Origin: Geosiphon pyriformis
Lineage: Eukaryota; Glomeromycota; Glomeromycetes; Archaeosporales; Geosiphonaceae
DNA length: 44,750 nucleotides
Assembly: GCA_016748015.1 (NCBI GenBank)
Contig: JAAOMT010000638.1
Coordinates: 145,537 to 190,286, forward strand
Direction: 5' to 3'
Made by a program: the position numbers and the translations under genes. Below, in pieces: positions 21,223 to 34,944 of the stretch. The stretch's first letter is position 1; each line of letters opens with the position of its first letter. Below the pieces are notes generated by a model. The model made no database searches. It was not told where the DNA came from and saw only the letters and a list, made by a program, of their open reading frames with translations.

Positions 21223-24200
21223 TGAAGCTCAAAAATTTTTGTTAATTAAGTTGTTGAAATTTTTTTTCAATAAAAAAACTTGGAATTAATAGTCGCGAGT
21301 GAGAGGTTTGATCGGTTTTAATATCTATTTATATTTTGAAAAAAACTTTTTCGATCAATGTTGATGTTACTATTGATAAATTTATGGGGTTTGAGGTTTT
21401 AAATACAATCAAATTATACTAGCGCTATCAACCTTGATAGTCAGAAACCATATGCGCATACAAAAGGTCAGGCGGAAAATCGTAATCAATCGATGAATAA
21501 TAAGAAATGTTGAAAGAAAATTTCGTTTTTAATGTTTTTACCTCATTGTTTCAAGTTCGTAAAGAAAATCTGTGTTTTTAATTTCTGATAACTAAGAATC
21601 AACCCTTTTTTTGAGAGAAAAGTATTGGACAGCATTTATCGATCGCATCAGGTAGTAAGAATTAAAGGAAAAAGACGCCTACCTGCTAAGATATCCAACC
21701 AGCTAATTGTTAAAAGGTGTTTTTTTTTTCATTGCCTATGAAACGGAATTAGATGTAATTTTTCTATATGTTAGTAAATAGTATGGTTAATTTTGCAAAA
21801 AAAGAGGATTCAGTCAATTTATCTTTGAGCTTCTCATATTTTTAACTAGCGGTTTCAATTATTTAGGAAATTAGTGCCATAATTGGAAATCAGTTTTTTT
21901 AGGAACCATTTGATTCACACTTCCTAAAGCAGTTTTTATAAAATTTAAAAAATCATATTGTAATTACTATTTTAGAAAAAAGTTTTTAATCATTATAATG
22001 ATTACTGTTTACAATGAAATAATTTCAAAATTGGAACAAGCCAATTATTCAACTATCAATTAAAAGGAATTATAAAATTGTAAAATTTTAATTTTGAGTA
22101 TGGAATAATTATCTAGTTGAAGAGTCAATAAAAAGTATTATCATTAGTCATAAAATAAATTGTGTAATTAAAAATAATGGTATGCAAAATTTTAACAAAA
22201 GAAATCAAAAAATATTTATAAAAATAAGTTTTGGCAATCAAATGTAAAAACTTTTGAAATATTTTTAACAATAAAAATTTATTAAATCTTCCTAAAATTT
22301 AAATTTCGAATAAAAATTAAGCCTTAAAAAACATAATTTACTAAAAACAGTGAGAGTTTATTTTGTGCATTAAACAATAAAAAGAAAATACCATGCGAAA
22401 ATAAAGTTTAAGAATCGAAATTTCGTTGTAAAAAAAATTTATTTGATATTAGAAAAAGTTATTTCTATACAATTTATATGAAAAGTTTTACTGTTATTAA
22501 TTTTGAAAAATATGAAACATTATAACTTAATCAAAAAATGCAAATTTAATATATGATAATCAAGAAAACAATGTAATAAATTTCTATTTTCTATTTTAGA
22601 TTCTAATTTTATTTTCTTAATCCAATTTCTTCTTTAAAAACAACTAATATTTCATTATTGTTGTTAGCTATTGAGAATTTTGATTTTGATTTTTTTTTTG
22701 TTAAATATAAAAACAGTATATTATGTCAGAATATTTTTGCCAAAAATGGTTAAAGTTAACAAAAAGTCAGATTGATTAAAAATTAAGTATAAATATTTTT
22801 CAAAAATAAACGAGAAATAATAAAATAAACTATTCATTGAAATTTTCTAATATATTTTTAAAAACTTTATTAATTTTAAATATTATCTTATGTTTAATAA
22901 GTAGACTAAATTTTAAATTGGAAAAATTTTGAATTATCAAAGATTAAAATTAATATTTTTTTAAAATATTTTGATTTTAATATTTTGATGTAAACTTTTA
23001 TAATATTGAATAATAATAATAATAATAATAAATTGAATCTTGATTCATTATGAAAAAAAATTTTTTAAGCAAAATTTTTATTTTATTTTATTTTAAATAG
23101 TGAATTAATAGATGTTGAAATCATATTATTATAATTTTTTTAAACAAATTTTTTTTTTAAAATTACAATATTATTTAAAAAATTCAAGTTACATATATAA
23201 TACAAAAGAGATATTTCAAATAAAATTAAGATTTTAAATATTTACAAATTATTTTATATTTTTTTCTAAGTATTAAAAATAATAAATATATATTAACATA
23301 TTAATAAATTTATTTTGAAATATAAAAGTACATTTTTAAAAAGATTTTTAAGATTTTAAAAATAATATGGTTTAAATTAAACTTATTTATTAATTTATTA
23401 TTAAAGAATATATATATTCTTTTTATATTTCATTATATTTAAAAGAAAATGAAAAAATAATAATAACAATAATTATTTAAAATATTTTTAACATAAAATA
23501 AAAAATTTGTATTAAAAAAAAAACAATCAATAATAAATTTAATAAAATAAATCGCATGATTATTAATATTTTAATAGAATTTTCAGTATAAAAAGAAAAA
23601 ATATATTTAAATCTGAAACTATTATCAAAATAATAATAAATTTTCATGCAAATTTTATTTTTTTTTAAAAATCCACAAATGATTTTTAAGGTAAAATATA
23701 TTTTGATAAAAATCCAACATTTTTTTTTAAATTTAGTTTAAGCACGAATGAAATTTTTTTATTTTATTTTCCCTCAAGAATTTTAATTTGTGTTTTAAAT
23801 AAAATTTTAAAGATCTATATTTCCTCTTCTCTCATTTCCAATTTCAAATACAAGTAATTTTTTATATTATAAAATAACTTTAAAGTTTATTCTATCAAAA
23901 GACTTTTAAAATAAAATAAAACAAAACAAAAAAAATACACTGGTATAAATAATTTGAAAAATCAAAATCGATTGTTTGAAGTTTTGCAAATAGACCTTTT
24001 AAAATATCTGAAGAGGACTGTAAAATACTTTGATAATTTGGTCGAAATCTTTGAAATCTTTTGTATCGATGATAAAATCTTATCGATTCTTTTTCTTTGA
24101 ACTTTTTCTTAAAATATGATACATGTATTACATTACCGATCGATTGGCACCAAACTATATATATTCGTTTACACAGCCACTATACAATTTCGAGACCAAT

Positions 24201-25828
24201 TGATAATTTCTTTAGATCTGAATTGTGTTTCCATTCCAAATCATGTTTGAAACTTTCAACTACTGATCATATCTATTGATGTATTCCCACAGCATAAAAA
24301 TAAAAAAAATGGCCGATGTTAAAAGCTCGCACACAATCTAAACATGCAAATCAAGGATCAACAAAATATTGCGTGCTTTTTATTCCTAATTATGTGATTT
24401 TCAACGGGGGCCTTAAAATTCGGAATCGTTCCACTCATATATTTATTAGATTTCATCGTTTAATCATCTTGCATTTTAAAAAAAAAAACTATACTTTAAA
24501 TGATTAAATTTTTAATTGACATTTGAATTAATGGTTTCTTAATTTTCTCATTTTGAAGAAAAATGTAAAAGATTTTTTTTTCCAAATGGTATTATCAAGG
24601 TTATTATTAAGTTGGTCATGATCAAATTTTGGAATTTGGAAATTCAAGAAAGAATATATGAACGTAAATTGATTCAGAATAAAATTTCATTTCCTCATAG
24701 GATTTACACTTTTTTTACATATATGCTATAGGAACATACACATTCACAACTACATGAGCATTAAAATCAAAAATTTAAATTTTCTTAATATAAAAACCTC
24801 TAATAAAGTGAAATTGAATTAAAAACAGAAATTACTCAACAGTTCAAATCTTTTTTGCATAAAATCTTTTTATCAAGCCAACATAATTTTTTTTCATAAA
24901 ATTCCTATTGAAAATAATCTCCTTTAAGCTTTTTCCTGAAACTGGTCATAATTTCAATCAATCAATCAATCAATTAATTGTGGATACTGGTAAGGTTCGA
25001 CAATTAAGAGCTTTAAACTTCTTGATATCACATTAATCAAATTAAAAAACCTTTCAAACACGTTATTTTAATTTCCGTTTTAATGTTTGTTGAAACGAAA
25101 ACGGAATTCAGCAGGTCTTTTTTGTTTGCTTATCATAAAATGGCTTAATTTCGATGAGACAAATTTAAATTTAATAAAATAAAGTATCTTTACAGAATTT
25201 AATTTTTGCTCAAAAAAGAATTTTTGTTTTTTGGGGTAATTGATGATTGTGTATACAGCTTTCATTGATCGATTTAAAAATTAGATTAACATTTCTTTAA
25301 AAAGAAAAAAAAAACGTTTTTTTTTCCCGAAAAGTTTGAATAGATTTTCTATACGTTAAATCTTGACATTAGCCTGTATTACTCCCAGAACTTTATTGTA
25401 TCATCTCTTAAACCGGGAAAAGATTGAGAAAGTTTTTACATTTTGTTTATTCCCCAAATTTTTCTGCGTCCAAAAATAATATTAAATAATATTAGGTGTC
25501 AAAACGAAACAATGAATTATGCTCTGGTACCCCTTTAAGGTTGGATAACAAATCAATCTTATTAATGCAAATCCTAGTAAGATTTTCATAAGCAGTAGTT
25601 TCTTACTAATAATTCATTTTTTGTCAGAAAAAAAAGTTTTTTTTTATTATGATAGATTGTCAAAATTATAATTGCTTTTAGTGGGTGAATAAAAAATTTA
25701 TTTTTCTTTACACAGCGAAAATCCTGCTCTACAAGGAAGCTAAAAAATTTACTCACAAAATGATCGAAAATTCCCTGTCACTTAACACCGTTTCCAATAT
25801 ATATAGTTCAATTGGTTTTAAGAATGAT
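21223..25828. other. Promoter side of SulP gene 1 followed by AT-rich desert
   Basis: 21.2-21.7 kb is the upstream region of the permease gene; I saw no clear TATA box or sulfur-regulator site. 21.75-23.95 kb is almost pure A/T with short AAT runs (e.g. 23009-23031). 23.95-25.8 kb is more mixed but its ORFs (24097-24279, 24316-24507 plus; 25080-25265 minus) show no motif. Confidence 0.55.
24955..24976. repeat. (CAAT)n microsatellite
   Basis: Five CAAT-type units followed by TAATTG. The complementary repeat, (GATT)n, lies about 1 kb downstream at 26010-26030. Confidence 0.85.
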
Positions 25829-25869
25829 CTCGGATAAATAGTTTTAAGATAAAAAACTATTTATCCGAG
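25829..25869. repeat. Perfect 17-bp inverted repeat (hairpin), 7-base loop
   Basis: Arms 25829-25845 and 25853-25869 are exact reverse complements beginning CTCGGATAAATAG, with loop AAGATAA. Just outside the arms GGTTTTA and GTAAACC give a weaker outer pairing. No gene ends close by, so a terminator role is not supported; it could be a palindromic protein site, a small MITE core or a structured RNA. Confidence 0.85.
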
Positions 25870-26009
25870 GTAAACCTTTATGAAAAAAATAATTTTTCTA
25901 CTATTTGAACAAGATAAAATATAAAGTAGAATTACCAAATTTAATAGATTTAGTTTTACTTGTAATAAATTTATCATTTCATACCGTAATCACAACTTCG
26001 GAAAAATTT

Positions 26010-26030
26010 GATTGATTGATTGATTGATTG
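26010..26030. repeat. (GATT)n microsatellite
   Basis: Five GATT units followed by GGATTGGATTT. Confidence 0.85.
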
Positions 26031-27542
26031 GATTGGATTTAGATACGCCAAAAATACTTCAAAAAAGAATTCCGGCAGGTTCATGACAAAAACATTTGAT
26101 AATATAGGGAATTTTGAAATTTTTGCAAATTAGATTCTTTTTTTTTGAAACTTCCATACTTAAAGCTAGCTCATAATCTTTTTTAGTAAAGTCAAAGGGC
26201 AAAAATGTTTATCACATAATTCATTTATCAAATCATAATGAAAGCATTCATTCATTCAGATTGGTTCAAATTACATATTTCTAACATACCCGACTACTAG
26301 GTTTCCCCATCAAAAAATATTTACTGCATTTAAATTTGTGGCACTATCAAAGATCTTTTTTTTTTTTTTCGAAAGTTTGGTATTACCATGGCCAATAATT
26401 TTAATTCACACAACTTGTAAAGAAACTAAAGGTTAACGCCGAAACTAAAATGAGGACAATATTAAGCCTTTTTTAACAACATTAAAAATTCTGAATCTCC
26501 TGTTAAATTATGAAAAGTTAATTTATAAATCAGGAAATAAGGTTACAACGTATTAACCGAGAACCAATGCGAAGAAAATAGACAATCTTTAAAAGAAAAA
26601 GGATAGAGATTCAGGATGAAATAAAAAACTCAACAGGGTTATCAGAATTAAAATGACCCATGATCATTTGTGTCTTAATTTGGTTTAAATTAAAATCCCA
26701 ACAAAAAATCTAGTAAACCATTTACCAAAAATATTACAGAACCTTAATATAATAGATGACAATCTATTTAGGTGTTTTTTCAAAAAACAAAAAAAAAAAA
26801 CTCGCACAAACGAACAAAATTAAAAAGATTCTTTGTTAGCACTTTGGTTAAACATTCATTCTTCGAGAATCTTCGATAATTCAAAATCATTTACTTTTAG
26901 AAAGGATCACTATGTATATGTACATGTATATTTCCTAAGCATCATCAAATATACATGTAGAATGATAGATGATTGACAAGAGAGTGTTACATTTTCTTAT
27001 TCCAGCAGGTTTTTTATTTAAAAATTCCACAGATCTACATTTCATTACGAAATTTTTTTTTCGCCCAAACACAAATTCATATTTGGACATTCATAAGGTA
27101 TTCCTACATCTTTTGTGTCAGCATTCTATGCTTAAAAATTGTACCCAACTCTCAGATCAGCTACAGAAAATTTTTATGGAATCACACATGCACTCGCGTG
27201 CTCTAAGCTTAAAATGATGTGATTTACACTAAAAATTTTGGTTACTCATGTGAACATAACAAAAAGTAAGATGTGTTACCCGCTATCGGAATATTTTTTA
27301 GTTATTCCCCCCCCCATTCATTTTTAAATATAAAATTTGTATTTTAGGAATTCTTTTTTCAATTTAATTGAAATTGTAAAAATACTCGGAGGAATTAAAA
27401 ATTGGTATTACAAAAATTAAAAGATGCAATCTTTCTTATTAGTGAACCACCCGCAATTAGGAATTTTTTTTTGGTATTCTTTTTCGATGTCATATGATAT
27501 TTATTTTTTTGAATTTTTTAGAAATCTTTTCAAAGATATTAT

Positions 27543-27592
27543 TTAGCATTTTGTGCAGGATCAGTATTCTTTAGCATTTTGTGCAGGATTAG
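27543..27592. repeat. Short tandem direct repeat
   Basis: TTAGCATTTTGTGCAGGAT occurs twice, at 27543 and 27571, period 28; the second copy differs only just after this core. A local slippage or duplication product. Confidence 0.9.
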
Positions 27593-28278
27593 AAATGAAT
27601 CTCCTTGACACTTTTTGTTACTTTTTTTTTTGAACCACTAAAAACAAGCTATATGTCATTTAAATATAAAATTTTAAAATTACATCTCGACTATTCTAAT
27701 CTGGCCAAAAACTTTTTATTCAAAGCAAAATTTTAAATGAAAGACTACAGCAATCAAGAATGTAACTAGCAAAAGTTTTTAGTATTAAATTATGCTTGCT
27801 CATTATTATTTATCTTGAGAATAATTTTATCAAACCGTTCTTTGAATTTCCTCAATAAAGAAGACATTAGTATATTTGAGGTTCCTGGTTTTTATCAAGC
27901 TTATAATTAATTTTTAAAAAAAGTCGTTTATGTGACTTGCTGGCATTTTATTAATGAAATATATCCATCCGAAAACAAAAACAAAGTCATCTATTTTCGT
28001 GGAAATGCAGTTATTAATTTTTGAGTAAGGTAATGTTCCTAACGTATTCATAAAATGATTAAAAAATGGATGCTAATCCGAAGATATATAATGTAAAAAT
28101 AGAATAGTACAAGTGAAAAAAGTAAAATTTAAAAGTCTAATAATTTCTTGTTTTTTACAAGTGTGCCCCCTGTGATTAACCATTTTCTAATGCATCGATT
28201 CAATTTTTTTTTGAATATTGCTAATTATTGAAAACTCAAGTATTTTATTCGATATAGGATAATTTTTGGTGTGTACTC

Positions 28279-30742
28279 CTATGGCACATTTGAGGCAGCA
28301 TTCACTGCCTCTTCCAAGGTGAGATGGAAGAATTTTGTTGGGCCTTTTTGCCGATCCTCTACAGCCCCTAATTTTTCATCAATGTTACCGTTGGCTTCTA
28401 CGTCAAATTTGGATGATTTTGCCGGTGTTGACATTGATAATTGTGGCACAGGATGACCGGCAAGGTTTACGTCTGAATCGATTAAATTGAAGCCACCGGC
28501 TATTAAAGCACCTTGGATGTTTTGATCTAACAAATTGGCAAAATGATATTCCACCAATTGTGCAGAATGCTTGTTCAATGAGGTTCGAATGTCTAGCAGT
28601 GTTTGAACACCGGTTGTATCAATTATACTGACTGCTGAAAAGTCAAATACAACAGCTTTTAGTCTTGGTAAAGTAGCATTGGCAGTTTCATCCTCAGTTC
28701 GTTTTGCACCAGCATCATTCCATGGACGATCTCCTTTCTTTTCTGCTCTCTTGAAATAACTTCTTGTTCTTTTTTTTGCATAAGTGACTACTTTATCTTC
28801 CAAGTAACTTGAATTAGGATAAGTCAGTGACTCGTCAAATCGAAATATTAAAACACCTTCAGGTGGGTTTTTAGCATCGGGAAATGATGGATGGTGAAGC
28901 GCGACGAATGCATATCTAGGTGGTTGATCTGATTTAGATTTTTCCAGTGGCAAAAGTCCCAAAGATTCGAAACGAGGACGAGCGATTCGCACAAGAATCA
29001 CCACCAAAGCAAGACCAGTTGAAGCGTAAATACCGATCTATTTTTTGCAAAAAAAATGTGCAAGGAGTGAAAGTTGAAGGTGAGAAATTTGAGACAGATT
29101 AAGGGAAACTCGGAAGCGTTCAAAAAATAATAAATAATACCTCGATCGTCGAAAAGAAAATGACGACGACACCAACAACGAAAACTGCAAAATCCCAGAC
29201 TAAAGGAAAATTTTGAATTTTTAGATTAGTCTCTTCATTTTATAATATTCATAGAGTAAAAGCTTATCAAACCAACTTACATTGTATTTTCCAAAGATTT
29301 AATACATACCGGGGTGATGATATTAAATCGAGTACAGCATGTATAATCACAGCACTATATTGATAAAAGAAATTTAGAAAAATATATCTTTAGCTCTATC
29401 CCAGCGTAGACAATGCATGATTAAAAACTTACGCTAGAGCTGAGTCAGGAATATAATAGAACGCAGGGGTTAGGACATATAGACCGAGAATAACCAAGAT
29501 GCCGGAAAAGATACCCGCAAGCGGGGTTCGTACACCAGATTTTGATTTAAGCGCGGTTCTTGAGAACGATCCAGTAGCGGGGTAAGCCCCCAAGAATGAG
29601 CCAATAACATTTGTGGTACCGATGGCAATCATTTCCTGACTTGGAACAACTAGAATAAAATTTTAGGAAGAGAATGATCCTTTAAAATTTTATTCAGTTT
29701 CATTGAAAAACTATCGTAAAAACTTACTTTTATAATTGTTCACTCGTCCAAAATTTTTTGCAATCGCAACATGCTCCAATATCAATATGATTACGAAAAT
29801 GGGAATATATTGAGTGATCCCATGGAACAAATCTTTTTCGAATTTCGGAACTCTGATATGATGAAGACCGGAGGGTACATCTTTTAATACGGATATTGGA
29901 GGACTACTCTTATGTTTATGGACGACCAAGAATGATATGAGTGTAGCCAGAAATATCACGAAGATGTTCCTCAAAATTGAAGTAAAAAACCAAACTCGAT
30001 TCAATTTTGGATAACGTTTGCCGGCATATTGGGTGGCGTATTTAATTAGGTATAGAAGGAGAAGTGAAAATATCCCCATCACTGCATCAATCTTAGTTCT
30101 GTCGAACGCTCTAAGCGTTTTACCCAAGACCAGATAAGATGCTTCTTTATTGTCAATATTTTTTATGCCCATTAATTTTGCAACTTGACCGAGGGCGATT
30201 GAAATAGCAGAACCGGTAGAAAAACTGTTAATGACGGGACCAGGAATAAAATCTACCAAGATACCAAGACGTGCAAGGCCGAGACCAACAGTAATAATGC
30301 CAATAACGAAAGTGATGAGACCAGCAATGTCAGGATTTGAGTAAATGAAACCATCAGTCTTGAGTTTTTTTTGTATTTCAATAATTGTTTGTCCCAAAAG
30401 AAGCGACATCACCGCAGTTGGACCAATCGTGATATCTTTGGAGGTGGCGAAGAGAGAATAGAGAGAGACACCAACAAAAGATGTGTAAAGACCATATTCT
30501 ACTGGTAGTTCGGCGATTTTCGCGTAGCCCATGCCCTGTGGAATGACTACTGCACCAATTGTAAGACCGGCAATAAGATCGGACGTGAGCCAGGTCAAAT
30601 TATAACGACCAATCCAATTGATAATTGGGAAGAGGGATAAGAAATATTTTTTGGCATAAGTGGGGAAATGTTGAAATTTATCTGATAAAATTTCTATTAT
30701 GTTTGGACGAGGCTTCGTGAATGGGTAATTAGTTTGAGACAT
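28279..30742 (-). CDS. SulP family sulfate permease with STAS domain (paralogue 2)
   Basis: Five exons on the minus strand: 30742-29728, 29649-29433, 29354-29281, 29199-29141, 29037-28279, giving 707 residues. Exons 1-4 have exactly the same lengths (1015, 217, 74, 59 bp) and phases as paralogue 1 at 18.8-21.2 kb; introns are 78, 78, 81 and 103 bp. The fourth donor is GTATTA rather than GTAAGT, the weakest site. The protein shares IGRYNLTWLTSDLIAGLTIG, PQGMGYAKIAELPVEYGLYT and GAYPATGSFSRTAL, and a C-terminal STAS domain with FDFSAVSIIDTTGVQTL (586-602). It is a predicted plasma-membrane sulfate/proton symporter. The frame is open further upstream to 30844, but the start at 30742 (MSQTNYPF) is chosen because it aligns with the N-terminus of paralogue 1. 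Linkers before and after STAS differ most between the two. Confidence 0.92.
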
Positions 30743-31321
30743 TATTAATAAAAGTTTGAAGGGGGTATTTTTAAAATAAAAAGATTCTTTGATTCCAACA
30801 AAAAAGATTAATAATCGAAAGAAGTGATGGGTAGTATCGTTCAATTAATGGGGAAGGGGTTTTTTTTTTAAATCAGTTACAATGTCATTAGGGAAAATCT
30901 TATTAATAATTAGAAAAAAAGACTTGAAATTATATGAAAAGAAATTTTCTTCTCCTCTTTATTTCTCTTTTGTCTTTTGAATTGATGTTGTTTATGAGAG
31001 AAAGCCTTTTTATAAGAGAAAATTTTGATCGTATTTTATGTACAACATCACCTTTTTTCCTAGTGTACGTGATGAGATCGAAATCAATTGGCCATTTTAA
31101 AATCAAACTATTTACAAGTGTTACAAAATTGAGCATCCCCCAGCCCAAGTACAATCCGAATATTGGTTAGTAGTATTTAAAGTTAAAAATGATTCATTAA
31201 AACAAAGAATCTTTTATGAGCAAAAAGGTTTCAGCCAATCATCATTTCTGAAGAAACTGACAAATGGGATGAAAAACGAATTGTAAAATTTTCCCTTCAC
31301 AAATAATAAGATCACTTCTAA

Positions 31322-31346
31322 TATAATAATAATAATAATAATAATA
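31322..31346. repeat. (AAT)n microsatellite
   Basis: Eight consecutive AAT/ATA units. Confidence 0.9.
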
Positions 31347-34300
31347 TATTAGTTCAAAAATATATACAATATTTTTAATTAAATGTTTAATTTCTATCAT
31401 AGTTGTACCTGCATTGTTTTACTTGCATGGGGTTCGAATATTATTATAGAGGGGATTAAGTAATCGCGTGGTAATACAATTTAATTGACTTTTAAATTTG
31501 TGACTTTGGGTGCTTCCGAGCAATAGCTAGTTTGTGAACCATTCTCAAAATTCGCAAGATAAACAAATCAACTCGTCATTAAATCACGCAAAAAATTTCA
31601 GTATAGTTGGGAGGTACTAAAACGAAAGAATTTATAATAATTTTTCTTAATGTGATGACATTTGAATCATGAGAAGTGAATGTTTTGGTTTCATTTTTTA
31701 ATGAATAATATCATTTCTAGTTTGTTTTTTTTTTGTTTTTTTTTTTTAATTTCAAAGAGACTCGTATACGATTTTTTTGTACGTTGTTCTTCAATAAAAA
31801 AAAATTTATTTTGAGATTGTTTTTTACGAATTAAAGTGTCCAAATTTTTAGAAACTGAAAATTTCAAATTTAATAAAATTGGCTCACTTTTACTGTCATT
31901 GTTTTTCGAATTCGAAATCTAGTTTTTAACTATGTAAATTAATATAATGAATTTTTATTTTTTTTAAAATCTATTATGTTAAATTAAGCATTCAGGTTTA
32001 AAGAAAAGTTTTTTGTCATTTAATTCTCTGTAAAAAATTCTTATAAAAGTTCTTTTCTTAACTAAATATATGAAATCAATTTAAAAATTTAAAAAACTTA
32101 TCGCTAAAATTCTATTTTCAAAATAAATTTATATCAATCATTTTCGAATTATAAAATATGAATGAATTTCTCTTTCAAAATTATTGGACTTCATATTCAA
32201 ATGCTGAATTTTACTTAAAATGCGAAAATTTTTTTCAGTTCAAAAATTTGTTTCATTATAAGTGCCGCTCAAGTGGTGTTGAATAACATTTAGATTGAAA
32301 ATCACATTACGTCTCCTTGAAACTTGTGAAAAGATTATAAAATTATAGAGTGCAAACTTTATTTAACAAGGATTTTAATAGTTATTCTAACTTCAAAGTC
32401 ATGTAAAAATTGAATTAAGATTTCCAAGGAAAAATATAATAAAAAATTATTTTTTCTATTGATCTGGATCTTTAGGTTGTATCTAGAGAATTTTATTTGA
32501 AATTGGGCACTATTATTGTCTTTAAATAAAAATTCCTTGTATATAAAGGTAGTAATATATTTATAGCTCATTTTTGATTGAACAAATTAAAACGTCCTTC
32601 CGTTAAAGGAATCTAATGGAGGAACTATTAAAACAGGAGCAAACGATAAACTTTTGCTCAAGTTATATTATTATTAAATCAAAATATTTATGATTATCAT
32701 AAATATAATAATTATTTAGAAATATATTGACAATAATCACGACTTTTTAAAAAAGATTGATGCAGATGTTAATTATTCACTTTTAAACATTATAACAATG
32801 GGCACGACACTACAGGTTAAAAAAAATTTTTGATAATTTTATTATACAACTGAGATTGATAATTCAATATGCGGTTTAATTTTGAGCTTTTTTTGTCAAA
32901 AATAAATTTTAAAGCACACGAGTTACTGCTGCCATAAGGCGCAAGATGATCTTTCAATATGCAAGACTAAAATTTTGACAGAACCTTTTTGAATGTTGTT
33001 AATAGTTTTTGAATTTGTAAACTACATAATTAGAAAACCAGCTGATTTAAGAGTTAAAAAAAGGTTACTGATTTTAATACATATGGAAAAGATCTTTTTA
33101 CCGAGAAATAGAAGCTTTTCTTTTTAAAAGCTAAAAACCTTGAAATTCTAAAATCTTTTTCAAGAAAAAAATTCAAACTAACTTTATTTGGAAAAACAAA
33201 AAACCAAATTGCACAAATTTTTAGGGGCCTGTGTATCAATTTTTCTTAGAATTCTTTTTCTCTACCTGGCAAAATATATCCTGTTTCTTCTTCAATTCTA
33301 AATCTATTTATGAGTGAACTTGAAGGATCCCTTAAATTACTCATTATATATCTTTATCTATAAAGAAAAGTTCGAATTAGATTTCAAATTTAAAAGTTTA
33401 CAAATCGAGTTTTCGCTTTGTCCGGAAATTAAAGCACGCGTTGATTTAAAAGGTTTAATCGATTTTCATAAAATCTTGGCATCCTTTTTGGGTTTAAAAA
33501 ACCAATAATATTTACCATGTGATCAACTGAACTTTCGCCAATCAAATATATTTTTAACTTAAATTTAATTGTAAATACTAAAGAAAAAGCATTTTTAAAA
33601 TTAATGTTTATTTCTAGGTTGTGTTGATAAAATTATTATGATCGTGAACGAAAAAAAAAATCATATGGAGACATCCCGAATCGGGCATCATTTACCTTGG
33701 TTACAAATGATTGGTGAGATTTCGTCAAGGTGGCAAAGGATGATGGAATAATGGTTAGTTAGTATCTTAAGGCTCGCTAACAGGTTTGATTCAACTGTTT
33801 CCGTGTGAAACAATACATTTTTGGATTTCCTTTGTTAAATTTTTCCAATAAAAAAAGGTTTTTAACAGGAATTCATATCTAAACTAAAACAATAGTCTAA
33901 AGAGGTTTTCTCAAATTAGATGAAATTGAAAGAAAAGAAAAATGCTAGTATTCTTTTTAAAACGAATTGAAAATTTTGTTTTTAATTTTTTTTTTTTAAA
34001 TAATAAAAAAACTATGCAAAAATAAGCTTTATTCATATTGTAATTTTTAACGAAATTCCAAAAAGTAGTAATGATTTTTTTTTAAATCGTTAGATATTAG
34101 AGGTTTCTTATTTTATTTTCCTAAACGCGTATATGAATTGAATTTTCAATGTAATCTACCTTACTTAATAAAAGTTCATATATTAAAGAAGCTAACTAAA
34201 TCACGGTAACACAAATTTTTTCAATCGAAACATCAAACAAGTTTTTTCAAATATAAAATTTAAAAAACAGATCTAAGATGAAAATGGTAATAATCTTATC

Positions 34301-34944
34301 AGTCAATTATTTAATTTAGGAACCCAAAGCATGCTGTGTAAAGCACGTCATGAATTCTAAAATCGCGTTCTACACTAACTTCCTTTTCAGGAAATGAATA
34401 CACTTTTGCTTGTTCCCAACATTGATTATGGCAAACCCTTGCTTTTGTAGAACCATAAATAGATTGGCGTACAAACCATCAAATACTTTTTAAATTTTTT
34501 GGAATTTATTGCCCATTGGGATCATGTAAAACTTACAGCTAAATCTTAATTCAACTATGCTTCATTCAAACAAAGAATTGGGTTAAACCATGGGAAAAAA
34601 ATGAATATTAATGTATTCCATTTTATAAATTTAAAAACAATAAACATGTAAAACTTTGAAGAAATGCTTTGAACTTTTTAAAAAAATTGAAAAAAGATAT
34701 TGTGAATTTTTTTGTGAGTAAACAAATTATTGTTTTTAGAATAGTTTATTGAAAGTTGTTTTTTGAAATTTTTTAAAGCTTTAAATAAAAACAAATACTA
34801 TTAAAAATTTCATTGAAAAATGTGATTTTATTGAATGAAAAAAATTTACCAATTAATTATTGAATTATATTGATAGTAAAAAATTTTATAATGTTCAAAA
34901 CATATCTAATAATTTTAAAATTATCAATTTAAATAGTTCAAATA

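Larger units (their letters stand above)
25870..28278. other. Intergenic region between the SulP genes
   Basis: Mixed AT-rich sequence. Overlapping plus ORFs at 26969-27217 and 26973-27206 have no domain. A C10 run lies near 27307-27316. No other gene is supportable. Confidence 0.5.

Noticed and set aside
30743-30844. 34-codon N-terminal extension of SulP paralogue 2
   Set aside because: The frame is open, but the extension has no counterpart in paralogue 1, whose start aligns with the ATG at 30742.
30930-31170. Two opposite ORFs of 74 and 78 residues upstream of SulP gene 2
   Set aside because: They overlap almost completely on opposite strands and lack motifs; likely chance.
31425-31440. 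GGGGTTCGAATA, tRNA T-loop-like
   Set aside because: No A box or acceptor stem in the preceding 80 bases.
32259-32330. GCTCAAGTGGTG stretch resembling a Pol III A box, with AT-rich decayed B-box-like sequence after it
   Set aside because: Only the A-box part is convincing, there is no poly-A tail, and similarity to the 7.7-kb SINE-like tail is too weak.
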